Source: Flavobacterium sp. (GTDB lineage: Bacteria; Bacteroidota; Bacteroidia; Flavobacteriales; Flavobacteriaceae). Taken from it: a DNA stretch of 64,000 nucleotides. Under the pieces are notes generated by a model, which searched no databases, was not told where the DNA came from, and saw nothing but the letters and a program-made list of their open reading frames with translations. Location of the stretch: NCBI GenBank assembly GCA_024644655.1, contig JAHEHJ010000002.1, forward strand, positions 1-64,000, written 5' to 3'. Positions 8,174-16,922 of the stretch are shown here, piece after piece. Every line of letters begins with the position of its first letter. Positions within the stretch are counted from its first letter, which is position 1. The position numbers and the translations under genes are program-made.

Positions 8174-9537
8174 TAGGCTTTATCTTCTCCTTTAAAAATA
8201 TTAATCACGGTTTGAACGATAATTTTAATATCCATTAATAAGGACCAATTTTCTATATAAAAAACATCAAATTTGATACGGTTAATCATGTCTTCGTCCG
8301 TTTCAATTTCCCCTCTAAAACCTTTAACTTGAGCTAAACCTGTCACCCCTGGTTTTACATAATGACGAACCATATATTTTTTTATACGATTTGCATACGA
8401 TTTGTTTTGAGACCAAAGATGTGGTCTTGGGCCCACAACTGACATATCACCAAGTAATACATTGAAAAACTGTGGCAATTCATCTATGCTAGTTTTTCGC
8501 ATAAATTTTCCCATTTTTGTTACACGGGGATCGTTTTTAGAAGCCTCTCTTTCGGTAGTTCTATTAACTTTCATAGAACGAAACTTATAACAAAAAAATT
8601 CTTTTTCATCTAATCCTGGTCGTCCTTGTTTGAAAAAAACTGGCCCTTTTGATTCTAATTTAATCAATATAGCCAATAACGGAATCAACCAAGACAATAT
8701 AAATAATATTACAAAAAAAGAAAAAACAACATCAAATCCTCTTTTTAATCCTTTTACAGAAGGATTGTGCAATTGAGTCTTTTGTAATGATAATACAGGA
8801 AATAATTCATAATAATCTATCTTGAGATTCTTTGAAAAAATCTCCTTTGTGTCTGGTATAAATTTTATTGTTTTCTTGTTTTCATCAGCAAACTCAACTA
8901 ATTCCTTTAATTTTTCATTTGAAATTTCATTTAATGAACAATATATTTCATCAATATTGTTTTCTAAAGTATAACTCTTAAGTTCGTCGACTTTACCTAA
9001 TACTTCTTGATTTTGTTTTTTATCCGAAAAATATCCGAAAAAACGATATCCATAATCTTTACGATTTTCAAAAACTTCTTTTAAACGAATTGCCTCAGGC
9101 GTATATCCAATGATAATTGCATTTCTAAAGTTACTCCCCGTAGTTAGTCTATATTTCTTTAAATAAAAAAATAAGAAGTATTTAAATAATAAAATGGTAA
9201 AAAAACTAATAGCAATAAGTATTGCAATGGCTTTTTCATTAAAAATTGCAGTTTTAGCAAATGGGAAATAAGCTATTACAACTAATAAAAAAATACTAAA
9301 CTGTTTAACCATTTTAGTTAAAATCTCAACTGGTGTTGTAAACCTATATACTTCATAATAGCGGACTATTATAGCAATTAAGATCCAACTTGTAGTTTGA
9401 TAAGATAAATAGTAAAATGTATTAATATTTAGATTCTTAAATAAGAACAAGCAAAGTATAGTAATGGTAAATAAATCGAATAGAATACTAATCGGTCTTA
9501 TATACTTTGAATATCTACCTGTTTGCCTTGCAACCAT
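8170..9537 (-). CDS. Polyprenyl-phosphate glycosyl-1-phosphate transferase (initiating sugar transferase)
   Basis: This 455-residue inner-membrane enzyme has four to five N-terminal membrane helices, a CoA-binding-like middle domain, and a C-terminal bacterial sugar-transferase domain (about 260-455). Diagnostic motifs are KRGFDVVFS, GPVFFKQGRPGLDEKEF, YKFRSMKVN and IDELPQFFNVLLGDMSVVGPRP. It should transfer a sugar-1-phosphate to undecaprenyl phosphate, the first committed step of glycan assembly, as in WcaJ and WbaP. It is the final gene of the long minus-strand unit, 9 bp after the UDP-xylose synthase gene. Which sugar is transferred is not evident. Confidence 0.9.
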   Translation of the reverse strand: MVARQTGRYSKYIRPISILFDLFTITILCLFLFKNLNINTFYYLSYQTTSWILIAIIVRYYEVYRFTTPVEILTKMVKQFSIFLLVVIAYFPFAKTAIFNEKAIAILIAISFFTILLFKYFLFFYLKKYRLTTGSNFRNAIIIGYTPEAIRLKEVFENRKDYGYRFFGYFSDKKQNQEVLGKVDELKSYTLENNIDEIYCSLNEISNEKLKELVEFADENKKTIKFIPDTKEIFSKNLKIDYYELFPVLSLQKTQLHNPSVKGLKRGFDVVFSFFVILFILSWLIPLLAILIKLESKGPVFFKQGRPGLDEKEFFCYKFRSMKVNRTTEREASKNDPRVTKMGKFMRKTSIDELPQFFNVLLGDMSVVGPRPHLWSQNKSYANRIKKYMVRHYVKPGVTGLAQVKGFRGEIETDEDMINRIKFDVFYIENWSLLMDIKIIVQTVINIFKGEDKAY

Positions 9538-9546
9538 ATTAAATCA

Positions 9547-10530
9547 CTAATGAATATATCCTTTAAAATCTTTGTGTTCCTCTTTTAATAATTCTTCTGA
9601 AGATAAAGATTTAAAATATTCATAGGTTAATTTCATTCCTTCTACTCTATCTACTTTGGCCGTCCAACCTAATAATTCTATTGCTTTTGTAATATCGGGT
9701 TGTCTTTGTAAAGGATCGTTTATAGGTAAAGGATGATAGACTACTTTTTGTTTTGTATTAGTCAATTTTATAATCTCTTCTGCAAAGTCTTTAATTGAAA
9801 TTTCATCCGGATTACCAATATTAACAGGATAAATATAATCAGAATGCAATAACCTAAAAATTCCTTCAACTTGATCTGTCACATAACAAAATGATCTTGT
9901 TTGACTACCGTCACCAAATATAGTTAAATCTTCTCCACGTATTGCTTGTCCTATAAAGGCAGGAATTACTCGTCCATCATTTAATCGCATCCTTGGACCA
10001 TACGTGTTGAAAATACGAACAATTCTAGTTTCTACACCGTGAAAAGTATGATAAGCCATCGTGATGGACTCTTGAAATCTTTTTGCTTCATCGTAAACCC
10101 CTCTTGGACCTATGGTATTTACATTTCCATAATATTCTTCTGTTTGGGGATGAATCAGAGGATCTCCATATACTTCAGAAGTTGAAGCAATTAATATTCT
10201 AGCTTTTTTTACTCTAGCCAAACCTAATAAATTATGAGTTCCTAAAGACCCTACTTTTAATGTTTGAATCGGTATTTTTAAATAATCTATTGGACTTGCA
10301 GGAGAAGCAAAATGAAGTATATAATCTAATTCCCCTGGAACGTGTACAAATTTTGTTACATCATGATGATAAAATTCAAAGTTTTGATGTTTAAAAAGAT
10401 GTTCTATGTTTTTTAAATCGCCTGTAATCAAATTATCCATTCCTATTACAAAATATCCCTCTGCAATAAAACGATCACAAAGATGAGAACCTAAAAATCC
10501 GGCTGCGCCTGTAATTAATATTCTTTTCAT
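9547..10530 (-). CDS. UDP-glucuronate decarboxylase (UDP-xylose synthase)
   Basis: This 327-residue extended short-chain dehydrogenase has the NAD-binding motif [11 protein letters not shown] (6-16), the TSEVYGDP serine segment and a YDEAK catalytic Tyr-x3-Lys. [11 protein letters not shown] and [14 protein letters not shown] are characteristic of the UXS family, which oxidatively decarboxylates UDP-glucuronate to UDP-xylose. This predicts xylose or a derivative in the glycan. The gene sits between the O-antigen ligase-like gene and the initiating transferase with short gaps. Related SDR epimerases are possible but fit less well. Confidence 0.88.
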   Translation of the reverse strand: MKRILITGAAGFLGSHLCDRFIAEGYFVIGMDNLITGDLKNIEHLFKHQNFEFYHHDVTKFVHVPGELDYILHFASPASPIDYLKIPIQTLKVGSLGTHNLLGLARVKKARILIASTSEVYGDPLIHPQTEEYYGNVNTIGPRGVYDEAKRFQESITMAYHTFHGVETRIVRIFNTYGPRMRLNDGRVIPAFIGQAIRGEDLTIFGDGSQTRSFCYVTDQVEGIFRLLHSDYIYPVNIGNPDEISIKDFAEEIIKLTNTKQKVVYHPLPINDPLQRQPDITKAIELLGWTAKVDRVEGMKLTYEYFKSLSSEELLKEEHKDFKGYIH

Positions 10531-10545
10531 ATAATTTTATTCTTA

Positions 10546-11889
10546 CTAAGAATTATGATTAGCATTCTTAGAATTAAAAAGACAATACATCACTGTAAAA
10601 AAAACAACCCCTCTTTGTCTCCATAAAAAAGATTCGGTCAAAAATAAACTTATCATTAGAATTGAGAAAGCAAAATGGATAAAATCTTTAGATTTTAAAG
10701 CGTTTTTAATATTAATTATCAATAGTAATATTAATAGTAAGAAACCTATTAATCCTAATTCAGCAAAATTTTGAACATATTGATTATGAAAATTTTTAGT
10801 TTGATACCCTTCAGTTGTAGCATTACCCATATATAGATTATAATGAATCGCTTTTTCTTTAATTTTAATCATTGAGGCATTTAGTCCTAAACCTGTAAAT
10901 AATATTTTGTTTTCAGTAATTAATTCTGTAAAAACTCTAAATTGATATACTCTAAATGCAGTGCCCGGAAAATAATCATTTGGAGTAAAAACAGGATTTG
11001 TCCACGCTTCCTTTATACTGACATAATGAACTCCATTTGGGGTTCCGTTAATCACATTTGAACTTAGGCTTATTTTTGAATTACTTTGAAATTCTTCCTG
11101 AAATCTACTTTTTATTTTACCTGCCGAAAAAACAAGTGCTATTAATGCTCCAAATATGATACTATTTCTCAAGCGCATTTTATGTGCTGTCTTTGAAAAA
11201 AAGAAAACATAACTCAAAGTCAAAAGAATAACTATAAGTATTAAATTTTTAGAAGAAAGTAAAAGGATAAACAGAAATAATAAGGTTGCTGAAAAGTTAT
11301 CCGTTATTGTTTTTACCTTTTTTGTAAAAAAATGAAAAAAAGCAATAGCAACAAATACAGAAACATGAATAGCATTTAATAATTTTGGAACCAATCCATA
11401 ATCATCATTGTTTTCTCCATGATAAAAAAAGACTCTACTATCATGAAGAATTACATATCGAATTATTGCTCTAAAACAATAAAAAATGGTAAAAAAGACT
11501 ATAAAATAACTGTAATTTCTTATTGTTTTTTCTTTCTGTTCTTTTGAAAAACCTGTAGAAAATAAAAATAATATAGGTATAATTAGTAATGAAATTTCTT
11601 TTGACAAGGCTGACAAGGTACTTTGCCTATCTATAGACCAAATAGAAGAAACTACCATTAATAAGTATAATATTATCGGAAATATAAGATTTTTTTCTAC
11701 GTGTATTTTTCCTTTACGGAATGTAACTAATACAATTATAGAGTAAAAACCTAATGCAATATTATTAATTGCATAACTTAGTGGAATAGTAATAAAAACT
11801 AAAAGTAAAGGAATAAAAGAATAGTTAAGTCTGTTTTCTTTTATTAGATCTTGAAAGACATTCTTCAAAGAGTTGTAAATATTCACCAT
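10546..11889 (-). CDS. O-antigen ligase/polymerase-like membrane protein (Wzy/WaaL family)
   Basis: This 447-residue protein has about ten membrane helices and a large extracytoplasmic loop (roughly 255-370) containing NFHNQYVQNFAELGLIGFLLL. The H-N-x-Y and G-L-I-G-F segment is typical of the Wzy_C / O-antigen ligase superfamily. It could polymerise repeat units or ligate them to lipid A. A second, unrelated-looking member lies at 14821-16062. Its N-terminal 22 codons overlap the end of the upstream glycosyltransferase gene by 65 bp. No later methionine gives a better start before the first helix. Confidence 0.8.
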   Translation of the reverse strand: MVNIYNSLKNVFQDLIKENRLNYSFIPLLLVFITIPLSYAINNIALGFYSIIVLVTFRKGKIHVEKNLIFPIILYLLMVVSSIWSIDRQSTLSALSKEISLLIIPILFLFSTGFSKEQKEKTIRNYSYFIVFFTIFYCFRAIIRYVILHDSRVFFYHGENNDDYGLVPKLLNAIHVSVFVAIAFFHFFTKKVKTITDNFSATLLFLFILLLSSKNLILIVILLTLSYVFFFSKTAHKMRLRNSIIFGALIALVFSAGKIKSRFQEEFQSNSKISLSSNVINGTPNGVHYVSIKEAWTNPVFTPNDYFPGTAFRVYQFRVFTELITENKILFTGLGLNASMIKIKEKAIHYNLYMGNATTEGYQTKNFHNQYVQNFAELGLIGFLLLILLLIINIKNALKSKDFIHFAFSILMISLFLTESFLWRQRGVVFFTVMYCLFNSKNANHNS

Positions 11890-12937
11890 TTATTTTTTCC
11901 CAATTAAAATCATTGACAATGGCATCAAAATTGTTTTGAACCAATTGCAAGTTATCACTTTTTTTGATTGTATTTAGAATATTTTTTACCTCTATTGGAT
12001 TAGAAAAATAATACGCGTTTTCCTTTAAAATTCCCTGATTAAAGTCATTCTTATGAGCAATAATAAATGCTTTTGACGCCATGGCTTCTAAAAGTGACGG
12101 ATTCGTTCCTCCAACAGAATGTCCATGAAAATATAAATTAGAATAATAACGTAAATTATTTAAGTGTTCTAAATTATAAAGGCCACCGATAAATCGAATT
12201 TTTTGGTGTTTATTGAATTTATTTTTTAAATACATTCCATATTTAGTCTGGTTCTTTCCAATAACTAATATTGGAGTATCATCATCATCTAGAGCCACTC
12301 CTTCAAGTACCATGTCCAAATTGTTTTCAGGCTCAAAACGCGCCATAATCATATTGTATTGACCTCGTTCTACATTATATTCTTTTAGAAAAGATTCGTT
12401 TGGTGATAAAAATGGATAGGCTCCATATGCGATATAGGTAGATTCTTTTTTATATTTAGCCAATAGAAATTTTTGAATTCCTAAAGAGTCTGAAATCAAG
12501 AAATCACTGCTATTTGCAGCTAATCTTTCAGCAAATTTTAAAAATTGCTGAACAGGTTTTGAATATTTAGTCCGCTTCCATTCCAAACCATCCATATTAG
12601 TGATAATGATTGATTTTTTTGGCAGCAAAAAATGCCAAACGGAATTACTAGTATAGCCTAATTGCAGAATGATATCAAAATCTCTCTTTCTAGAATCCAT
12701 GATGCAGTTATAATCATAAATAAACTGACCAAAGGTTCCTAATTTATATTCTGGATCATATTGATGTATAATGTTTACACCATGAAAAGTCTTTTCTTGA
12801 TAAGGATGGTCGTGAGAATTATAGCAATATACTTCGTGCCCATTTTCTGCAAGAAAAACTGAAAAAAATTCAGCAAACTGCTCAAATCCTCCATAATAAT
12901 TGGGCACACCACGAGTCCCTAGTATAGCTATTTTCAT
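11825..12937 (-). CDS. DUF1972-containing glycosyltransferase (rhamnosyltransferase-like)
   Basis: This 370-residue GT-B enzyme opens with MKIAILGTRGVPNYYGGFEQ, the signature of the DUF1972 N-terminal domain found in WchF/Cps2T-like beta-1,4-rhamnosyltransferases. The C-terminal GT1-family domain includes SVGGTNPSLLEAMASKAFIIAH, the donor-binding E-x7-E-like region. With rfb genes nearby, transfer of rhamnose is a reasonable but unproven inference. It has its own putative promoter at 12958-12965. Its 3' end overlaps the O-antigen ligase-like gene. Confidence 0.85.
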   Translation of the reverse strand: MKIAILGTRGVPNYYGGFEQFAEFFSVFLAENGHEVYCYNSHDHPYQEKTFHGVNIIHQYDPEYKLGTFGQFIYDYNCIMDSRKRDFDIILQLGYTSNSVWHFLLPKKSIIITNMDGLEWKRTKYSKPVQQFLKFAERLAANSSDFLISDSLGIQKFLLAKYKKESTYIAYGAYPFLSPNESFLKEYNVERGQYNMIMARFEPENNLDMVLEGVALDDDDTPILVIGKNQTKYGMYLKNKFNKHQKIRFIGGLYNLEHLNNLRYYSNLYFHGHSVGGTNPSLLEAMASKAFIIAHKNDFNQGILKENAYYFSNPIEVKNILNTIKKSDNLQLVQNNFDAIVNDFNWEKINGEYLQLFEECLSRSNKRKQT

Positions 12938-12957
12938 GAAAACGTACTCTTAGTGTA

Positions 12958-12965
12958 CAAAAATA
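12958..12965 (-). promoter_or_regulatory. Putative -7 box before the DUF1972 glycosyltransferase
   Basis: The minus strand reads TATTTTTG, an exact TAnnTTTG match, 21 bp before the ATG at 12937. A short inverted GTAC repeat lies between the box and the start. The -33 element is unclear. Confidence 0.35.
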
Positions 12966-12999
12966 GCTTTTTTGGTAGTTTAAAAAAATTTTGTCTTGG

Positions 13000-14154
13000 C
13001 TATTTAAGGGTTAAAAACAAGTTTTCGAATTTTTGAATATAACTCTCAACAGAAAAAATTTCTTTAGCTCTCAGAAAGCCTTTCTCTCCCATACTCCTTC
13101 TTTTATCCGAATCTATTATGAGCTGCTGTATTGCCTCATAAAGAGCCTTATCGTTATTGGGTTCAAACAAAAGCCCAGTCTCATTTTGAACAATAATTTC
13201 GGTTACACCTCCATGATTCGAACCAATTACCGGTTTTTTAGCCAGCATAGCTTCTACGGCAACTAATCCGAATGATTCCGCTTCGGTAGAGGGCATTAAA
13301 GCAATATCTGTAATCTTCCAAATTTCGTTAAGGTTTTTAGTAAAAGAACATATTTTCACTTTGTCATCAATATGGTTTTCTTCAATGATTTTTTCCACCT
13401 CATGCAGATAATTTTCTTGTCCATGAACTGGAGATCCTACAAATAGAAGTTTAATGTTGTCTTGAGTCGAAAAGTATTTCAGGAAAACTGTTAAAACTAA
13501 TTTGTGCCCTTTAAGCCTATTGATTCTTCCTACTAGCGTTATAACAATATCATTATCTTTGAAACCAAAATCTTCTTTTAATACTGCGTTTTTATCTTGG
13601 TCTTGTATTTCGACTCCATTGTGAATTACAATCGATTTAGTTTTTATGCAAGGAGTTCTTTGGATAAGATTTTCTTGCGTAGCTTCAGAATTACAAACAA
13701 TTACATCTGTATATTTATGAAGTAATTTTGGAAATGTATTGGCTATAATTTTAGGATGAACAATAATTTCATGCACATGCCATATATGTCTGATGTTTCT
13801 TTTTTTGGCATAAATCATTCCAAGTAAAACTGCCAGTGTATTTGAATAAATGATGTCAAAATGATGTTTTTCATTTAAACTGTCTAAAAACTTTACTGCC
13901 CTTTTGTATTCAGAAAAAAATTTCAGAATGTTTTTAGGTTTAAAGATATTCCGGTATAACTTGAGCACAGGAGCTATGTGAACTTCAACATCAATTTTAT
14001 TTAACTCACTATTTAAAGGACCGTCTACAGGAATAATTACTATTGGGTTAAATTTGCTTCTATCCAAATGTTGGAGCAAAATTAGTAGTGTTTTATCTGA
14101 ACCATATAAATCAGCTGATTGATGAATGAAAAGAATATTTTTCATGCTATTCAA
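13000..14154 (-). CDS. Glycosyltransferase family 4
   Basis: This 384-residue GT-B enzyme begins ILFIHQSADLYGSDKTLLILLQ (split over residues 6-27), typical of GT4 proteins. The C-terminal domain has LVGRINRLKGHKLVL, a donor-binding region, and MPSTEAESFGLVAVEAMLAKKPVIGS, which holds the E-x7-E motif. It probably adds one sugar to the lipid-linked repeat unit. The start overlaps the end of the acyltransferase gene by 8 bp if the first ATG (14154) is used. An ATG three codons later would remove the overlap. Confidence 0.88.
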   Translation of the reverse strand: MNSMKNILFIHQSADLYGSDKTLLILLQHLDRSKFNPIVIIPVDGPLNSELNKIDVEVHIAPVLKLYRNIFKPKNILKFFSEYKRAVKFLDSLNEKHHFDIIYSNTLAVLLGMIYAKKRNIRHIWHVHEIIVHPKIIANTFPKLLHKYTDVIVCNSEATQENLIQRTPCIKTKSIVIHNGVEIQDQDKNAVLKEDFGFKDNDIVITLVGRINRLKGHKLVLTVFLKYFSTQDNIKLLFVGSPVHGQENYLHEVEKIIEENHIDDKVKICSFTKNLNEIWKITDIALMPSTEAESFGLVAVEAMLAKKPVIGSNHGGVTEIIVQNETGLLFEPNNDKALYEAIQQLIIDSDKRRSMGEKGFLRAKEIFSVESYIQKFENLFLTLK

Positions 14155-14824
14155 TAGTCTTTAAAATTTTGGCCGGAACTCCACCAATAACAACATTATC
14201 CGGGAAAATACCATTTACAACAGCTCCAGCAGCAACTACACAATTATTGCCTACAACTGTTCCATCCAAAAATGTAGCTTTGGCTCCAACCCAGATGTTA
14301 TTTCCAAGTTTTATGCCTTTAGAAGTAACGCCTTGTTCACGTATAAGTATAGTGTTGTCTGAGAAAACATGGTTTTCCGAATGAAAACTGACATAGGAAC
14401 CCATAATTACATTACTACCTATTTCTATTCCACCTGAGGCGCCAAAGTGTGCAAAATCACCTATTGCAGTATGGTCTCCCATTTTGAGTCCATTACCATA
14501 TTTAGACAAATGACTTGTACAAGTTACAAGAGAATAAGCCCCTATTTTACAACCATTACCCAGAAGAATCTTATGTACCGCGTAACCGTCAATCCGCGTT
14601 CCTTTTTCGATGGTACAATTTTTTCCAAATTGTATGTTTCTTTTGTTTTTAATAGAACAACCTCTACCTATAAAAACTTTTTTTTGTAAAAAAACAACCC
14701 CTCTAAACCTCATCATAAATCTGTTAATAAGCATTTCTATTAAAAGTCTATCTGGAATACGGCTATCAATTTGATAGTGTTTCCCTGTCTTTTGCAGAAG
14801 TTTTTGAAACGTTTTTTTTATCAT
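14147..14824 (-). CDS. Hexapeptide-repeat acyltransferase
   Basis: This 225-residue protein has a left-handed beta-helix made of hexapeptide repeats from about residue 55 to 215 (for example FGKNCTIEKGTRI, IGAYSLVTC, IGDFAHFG, NIWVGAKATFLDGTVVGNNCVVAAGAVV). The ending FPDNVVIGGVPAKILKTI is typical of WbbJ/MaoB-like O-acetyltransferases. It should transfer an acetyl or similar group to a sugar. It overlaps both neighbours by a few bases (14147-14154 and 14821-14824), so it is translationally coupled within the polysaccharide unit. The acyl donor is assumed to be acetyl-CoA. Confidence 0.88.
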   Translation of the reverse strand: MIKKTFQKLLQKTGKHYQIDSRIPDRLLIEMLINRFMMRFRGVVFLQKKVFIGRGCSIKNKRNIQFGKNCTIEKGTRIDGYAVHKILLGNGCKIGAYSLVTCTSHLSKYGNGLKMGDHTAIGDFAHFGASGGIEIGSNVIMGSYVSFHSENHVFSDNTILIREQGVTSKGIKLGNNIWVGAKATFLDGTVVGNNCVVAAGAVVNGIFPDNVVIGGVPAKILKTIE

Positions 14825-16062
14825 TTTAAAATATGTAATTTTTGTTTTTCATTAAAAAACAATAATGCTCCCAAAAAGAATAGAAGAACTTCGTTACTAT
14901 TATTTATACCCACGGTAACCAATGTTGTAAACAAAAAGCTAAGCCCTATTAAAGATATAAATATAGTGATGAAATTTTTATCAATATATATTTTAACGTA
15001 TAGACTAATTAGAAAAATAAAATATAAAACGAGTCCTATAATTCCTGTTTTATATAAAATGTATACATAACCGTTGTGAAGTTCAGATATATATTTCATC
15101 CCTTTCAAATCATTAGACAAAGGAGCATAAAACTTTAAATTTACCAGTGATCCATATCCGCAACCAAAAATATAGCCTTTCGGATTTTCATTAAGTAAGG
15201 CAAAAGCACGTTTGGCTTCATATCCTCTCCAATGATCCCATAGATCAGCGTGATTTTCGCGGTCAATTTTTGTTTTGAAAACCTCTGCAGGAGCATTCTT
15301 TATTTTATATAGAAATGATTCTATCCCTTTTTTATTCCGTTGAATATTAATGGAAAATAAAAAAGTATAAAAGCCAATTAAGAACAGCGTTAGAACACCT
15401 GCAATTTTCAATCCTCTTTTATTTATGACAGTGTATCCATAAATTGTAAGTAAGCCTAAAATAGCCATTACAATCATGGTTCTTGAAAAATATAAAATGT
15501 TTGAAATCAAAAGTGTGATAAAAATTACCCTGTACTTTAGCTTAGATGGAAATATATTTTCATTTTGAAACCTCTTATAGTAAACCAAAAAGAATATAGC
15601 GACTAATTCGAGGAAGTTATCGGTTCCGTGCTCTCTGATATTAGAAACATTCTCGATGTTTTTAATGAAGAAAATTATGATTATATAATGAAGTATCGCT
15701 GATAGAAAACCCGTTATTACTATTGTTTTTATAAAGAGTTTGAAATTATTTATTTTTCTATAAAAACAATAACCGATGGTAACCGCTAGTAGTGGTTTAA
15801 TGAAATGAAAAATATCTTTAATTATATTAAATAAATGATATCTATCAAATAACATTCCTATAAATCCAATGAGGAAAATTAATAAAATAGGAAGGCTAAT
15901 CTTTAAAAATTCTGTTGAAAGTTTTACTTTTTCAAGTGCAAAAAAACTAGTCAGAATAAATAACTGGAAAAAGATATTGAATCGGAATGAATAAATATAC
16001 AACTGCAAGAAAATTACAATTACAAAAACGATTGTATAAAATTTTACTGCATTTACTTTCAT
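14821..16062 (-). CDS. O-antigen polymerase-like membrane protein (Wzy candidate)
   Basis: This 413-residue protein has ten or more membrane helices and a large loop at roughly 255-340 containing LWDHWRGYEAKRAFALL and ISELHNGYVYILYKTGIIGLVLYF. The H-N-x-Y plus G-I-I-G-L pattern is that of the Wzy/WaaL superfamily. It is the better candidate for the repeat-unit polymerase because it is encoded next to the Wzx-type flippase region, but the two family members in this locus cannot be separated by sequence alone. The stop overlaps the acyltransferase start by 4 bp. Confidence 0.78.
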   Translation of the reverse strand: MKVNAVKFYTIVFVIVIFLQLYIYSFRFNIFFQLFILTSFFALEKVKLSTEFLKISLPILLIFLIGFIGMLFDRYHLFNIIKDIFHFIKPLLAVTIGYCFYRKINNFKLFIKTIVITGFLSAILHYIIIIFFIKNIENVSNIREHGTDNFLELVAIFFLVYYKRFQNENIFPSKLKYRVIFITLLISNILYFSRTMIVMAILGLLTIYGYTVINKRGLKIAGVLTLFLIGFYTFLFSINIQRNKKGIESFLYKIKNAPAEVFKTKIDRENHADLWDHWRGYEAKRAFALLNENPKGYIFGCGYGSLVNLKFYAPLSNDLKGMKYISELHNGYVYILYKTGIIGLVLYFIFLISLYVKIYIDKNFITIFISLIGLSFLFTTLVTVGINNSNEVLLFFLGALLFFNEKQKLHILK

Positions 16063-16079
16063 TTATATTTCTGATTTAT

Positions 16080-16850
16080 TTAAAAACTTGATTTTCCTAC
16101 CAGCCTGCTTTTATAAATTCTTAAATATGAATAATAATATTCAAAATAAGATTGCAATTTAGAAGTTTTTTTATGGTTAAGCTGTATTTGTAAAACTTCT
16201 TTAAAAACTATAGCTACATTATTATTGCTTATTCCTGAATTCAGCATTTTTGCTGTGATAGTTTCAAAAAACGTTGCCTTAATATCACGACCGCATTTCA
16301 TGAAAAAGTCATAATCAGCCACTATTCTATAATTCGTATTGAAATCACCGTGTTTTTCAAATAACTCTTTATGGTGAAAAGAGCCTACATGAGCTACATT
16401 CATATAGCGGTTCATTTGGTTATAGTCGTATGGCTTCCCAATAATTTTCAATACTTTTTGATCTGAATCAATATACTCAATCTTACTAGAAATGTAATTA
16501 ATACTAGTGTGCTTTTTGATTTCTTTATCATAATTCTCTATGGCATTCGGATAATATGTGTCATCAGACCCCAAAAAAGCAATCCAGGATGTATTTACTT
16601 TTTTTAAAGCCTTATTCCAAGCATCATAAATCCCTGCATCTTTTTCAGAAGTCCAAAAATAAGGAATGTTAGCATCTAAAAACTTCTTTTCATATTCTTT
16701 TATTATTGGCACTGTATTGTCTTTCGAAAGGCCGTCAACTAGTATAACTTCGAAGTTGGAATAGGATTGTGATAACAATGAATCTAAAGTAGATTGAAGT
16801 GTCTTCTCAGAATTATATGTGGCAATGATAATGGAATATTTTGAACTCAT
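16080..16850 (-). CDS. Glycosyltransferase family 2
   Basis: This 256-residue GT-A enzyme has the standard N-terminus YSIIIATYNSEKTLQSTLDSLLSQSYSNFEVILVDGLS (spread over residues 5-43), followed by FLGSDDTYYPNA, whose D-D is the metal/nucleotide DXD-like site. It resembles WcaA/PP-type rhamnosyl- or galactosyltransferases in O-antigen loci. No membrane segment is present. It lies 17 bp upstream of the polymerase candidate and 72 bp downstream of the flippase gene. Confidence 0.88.
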   Translation of the reverse strand: MSSKYSIIIATYNSEKTLQSTLDSLLSQSYSNFEVILVDGLSKDNTVPIIKEYEKKFLDANIPYFWTSEKDAGIYDAWNKALKKVNTSWIAFLGSDDTYYPNAIENYDKEIKKHTSINYISSKIEYIDSDQKVLKIIGKPYDYNQMNRYMNVAHVGSFHHKELFEKHGDFNTNYRIVADYDFFMKCGRDIKATFFETITAKMLNSGISNNNVAIVFKEVLQIQLNHKKTSKLQSYFEYYYSYLRIYKSRLVGKSSF

Positions 16851-16922
16851 TGTATGTATTCTATATTTAAATCTAATCTGATTAAGTTGTAAAACTCTTT
16901 GCGGATTTAATTATTACGAGTT

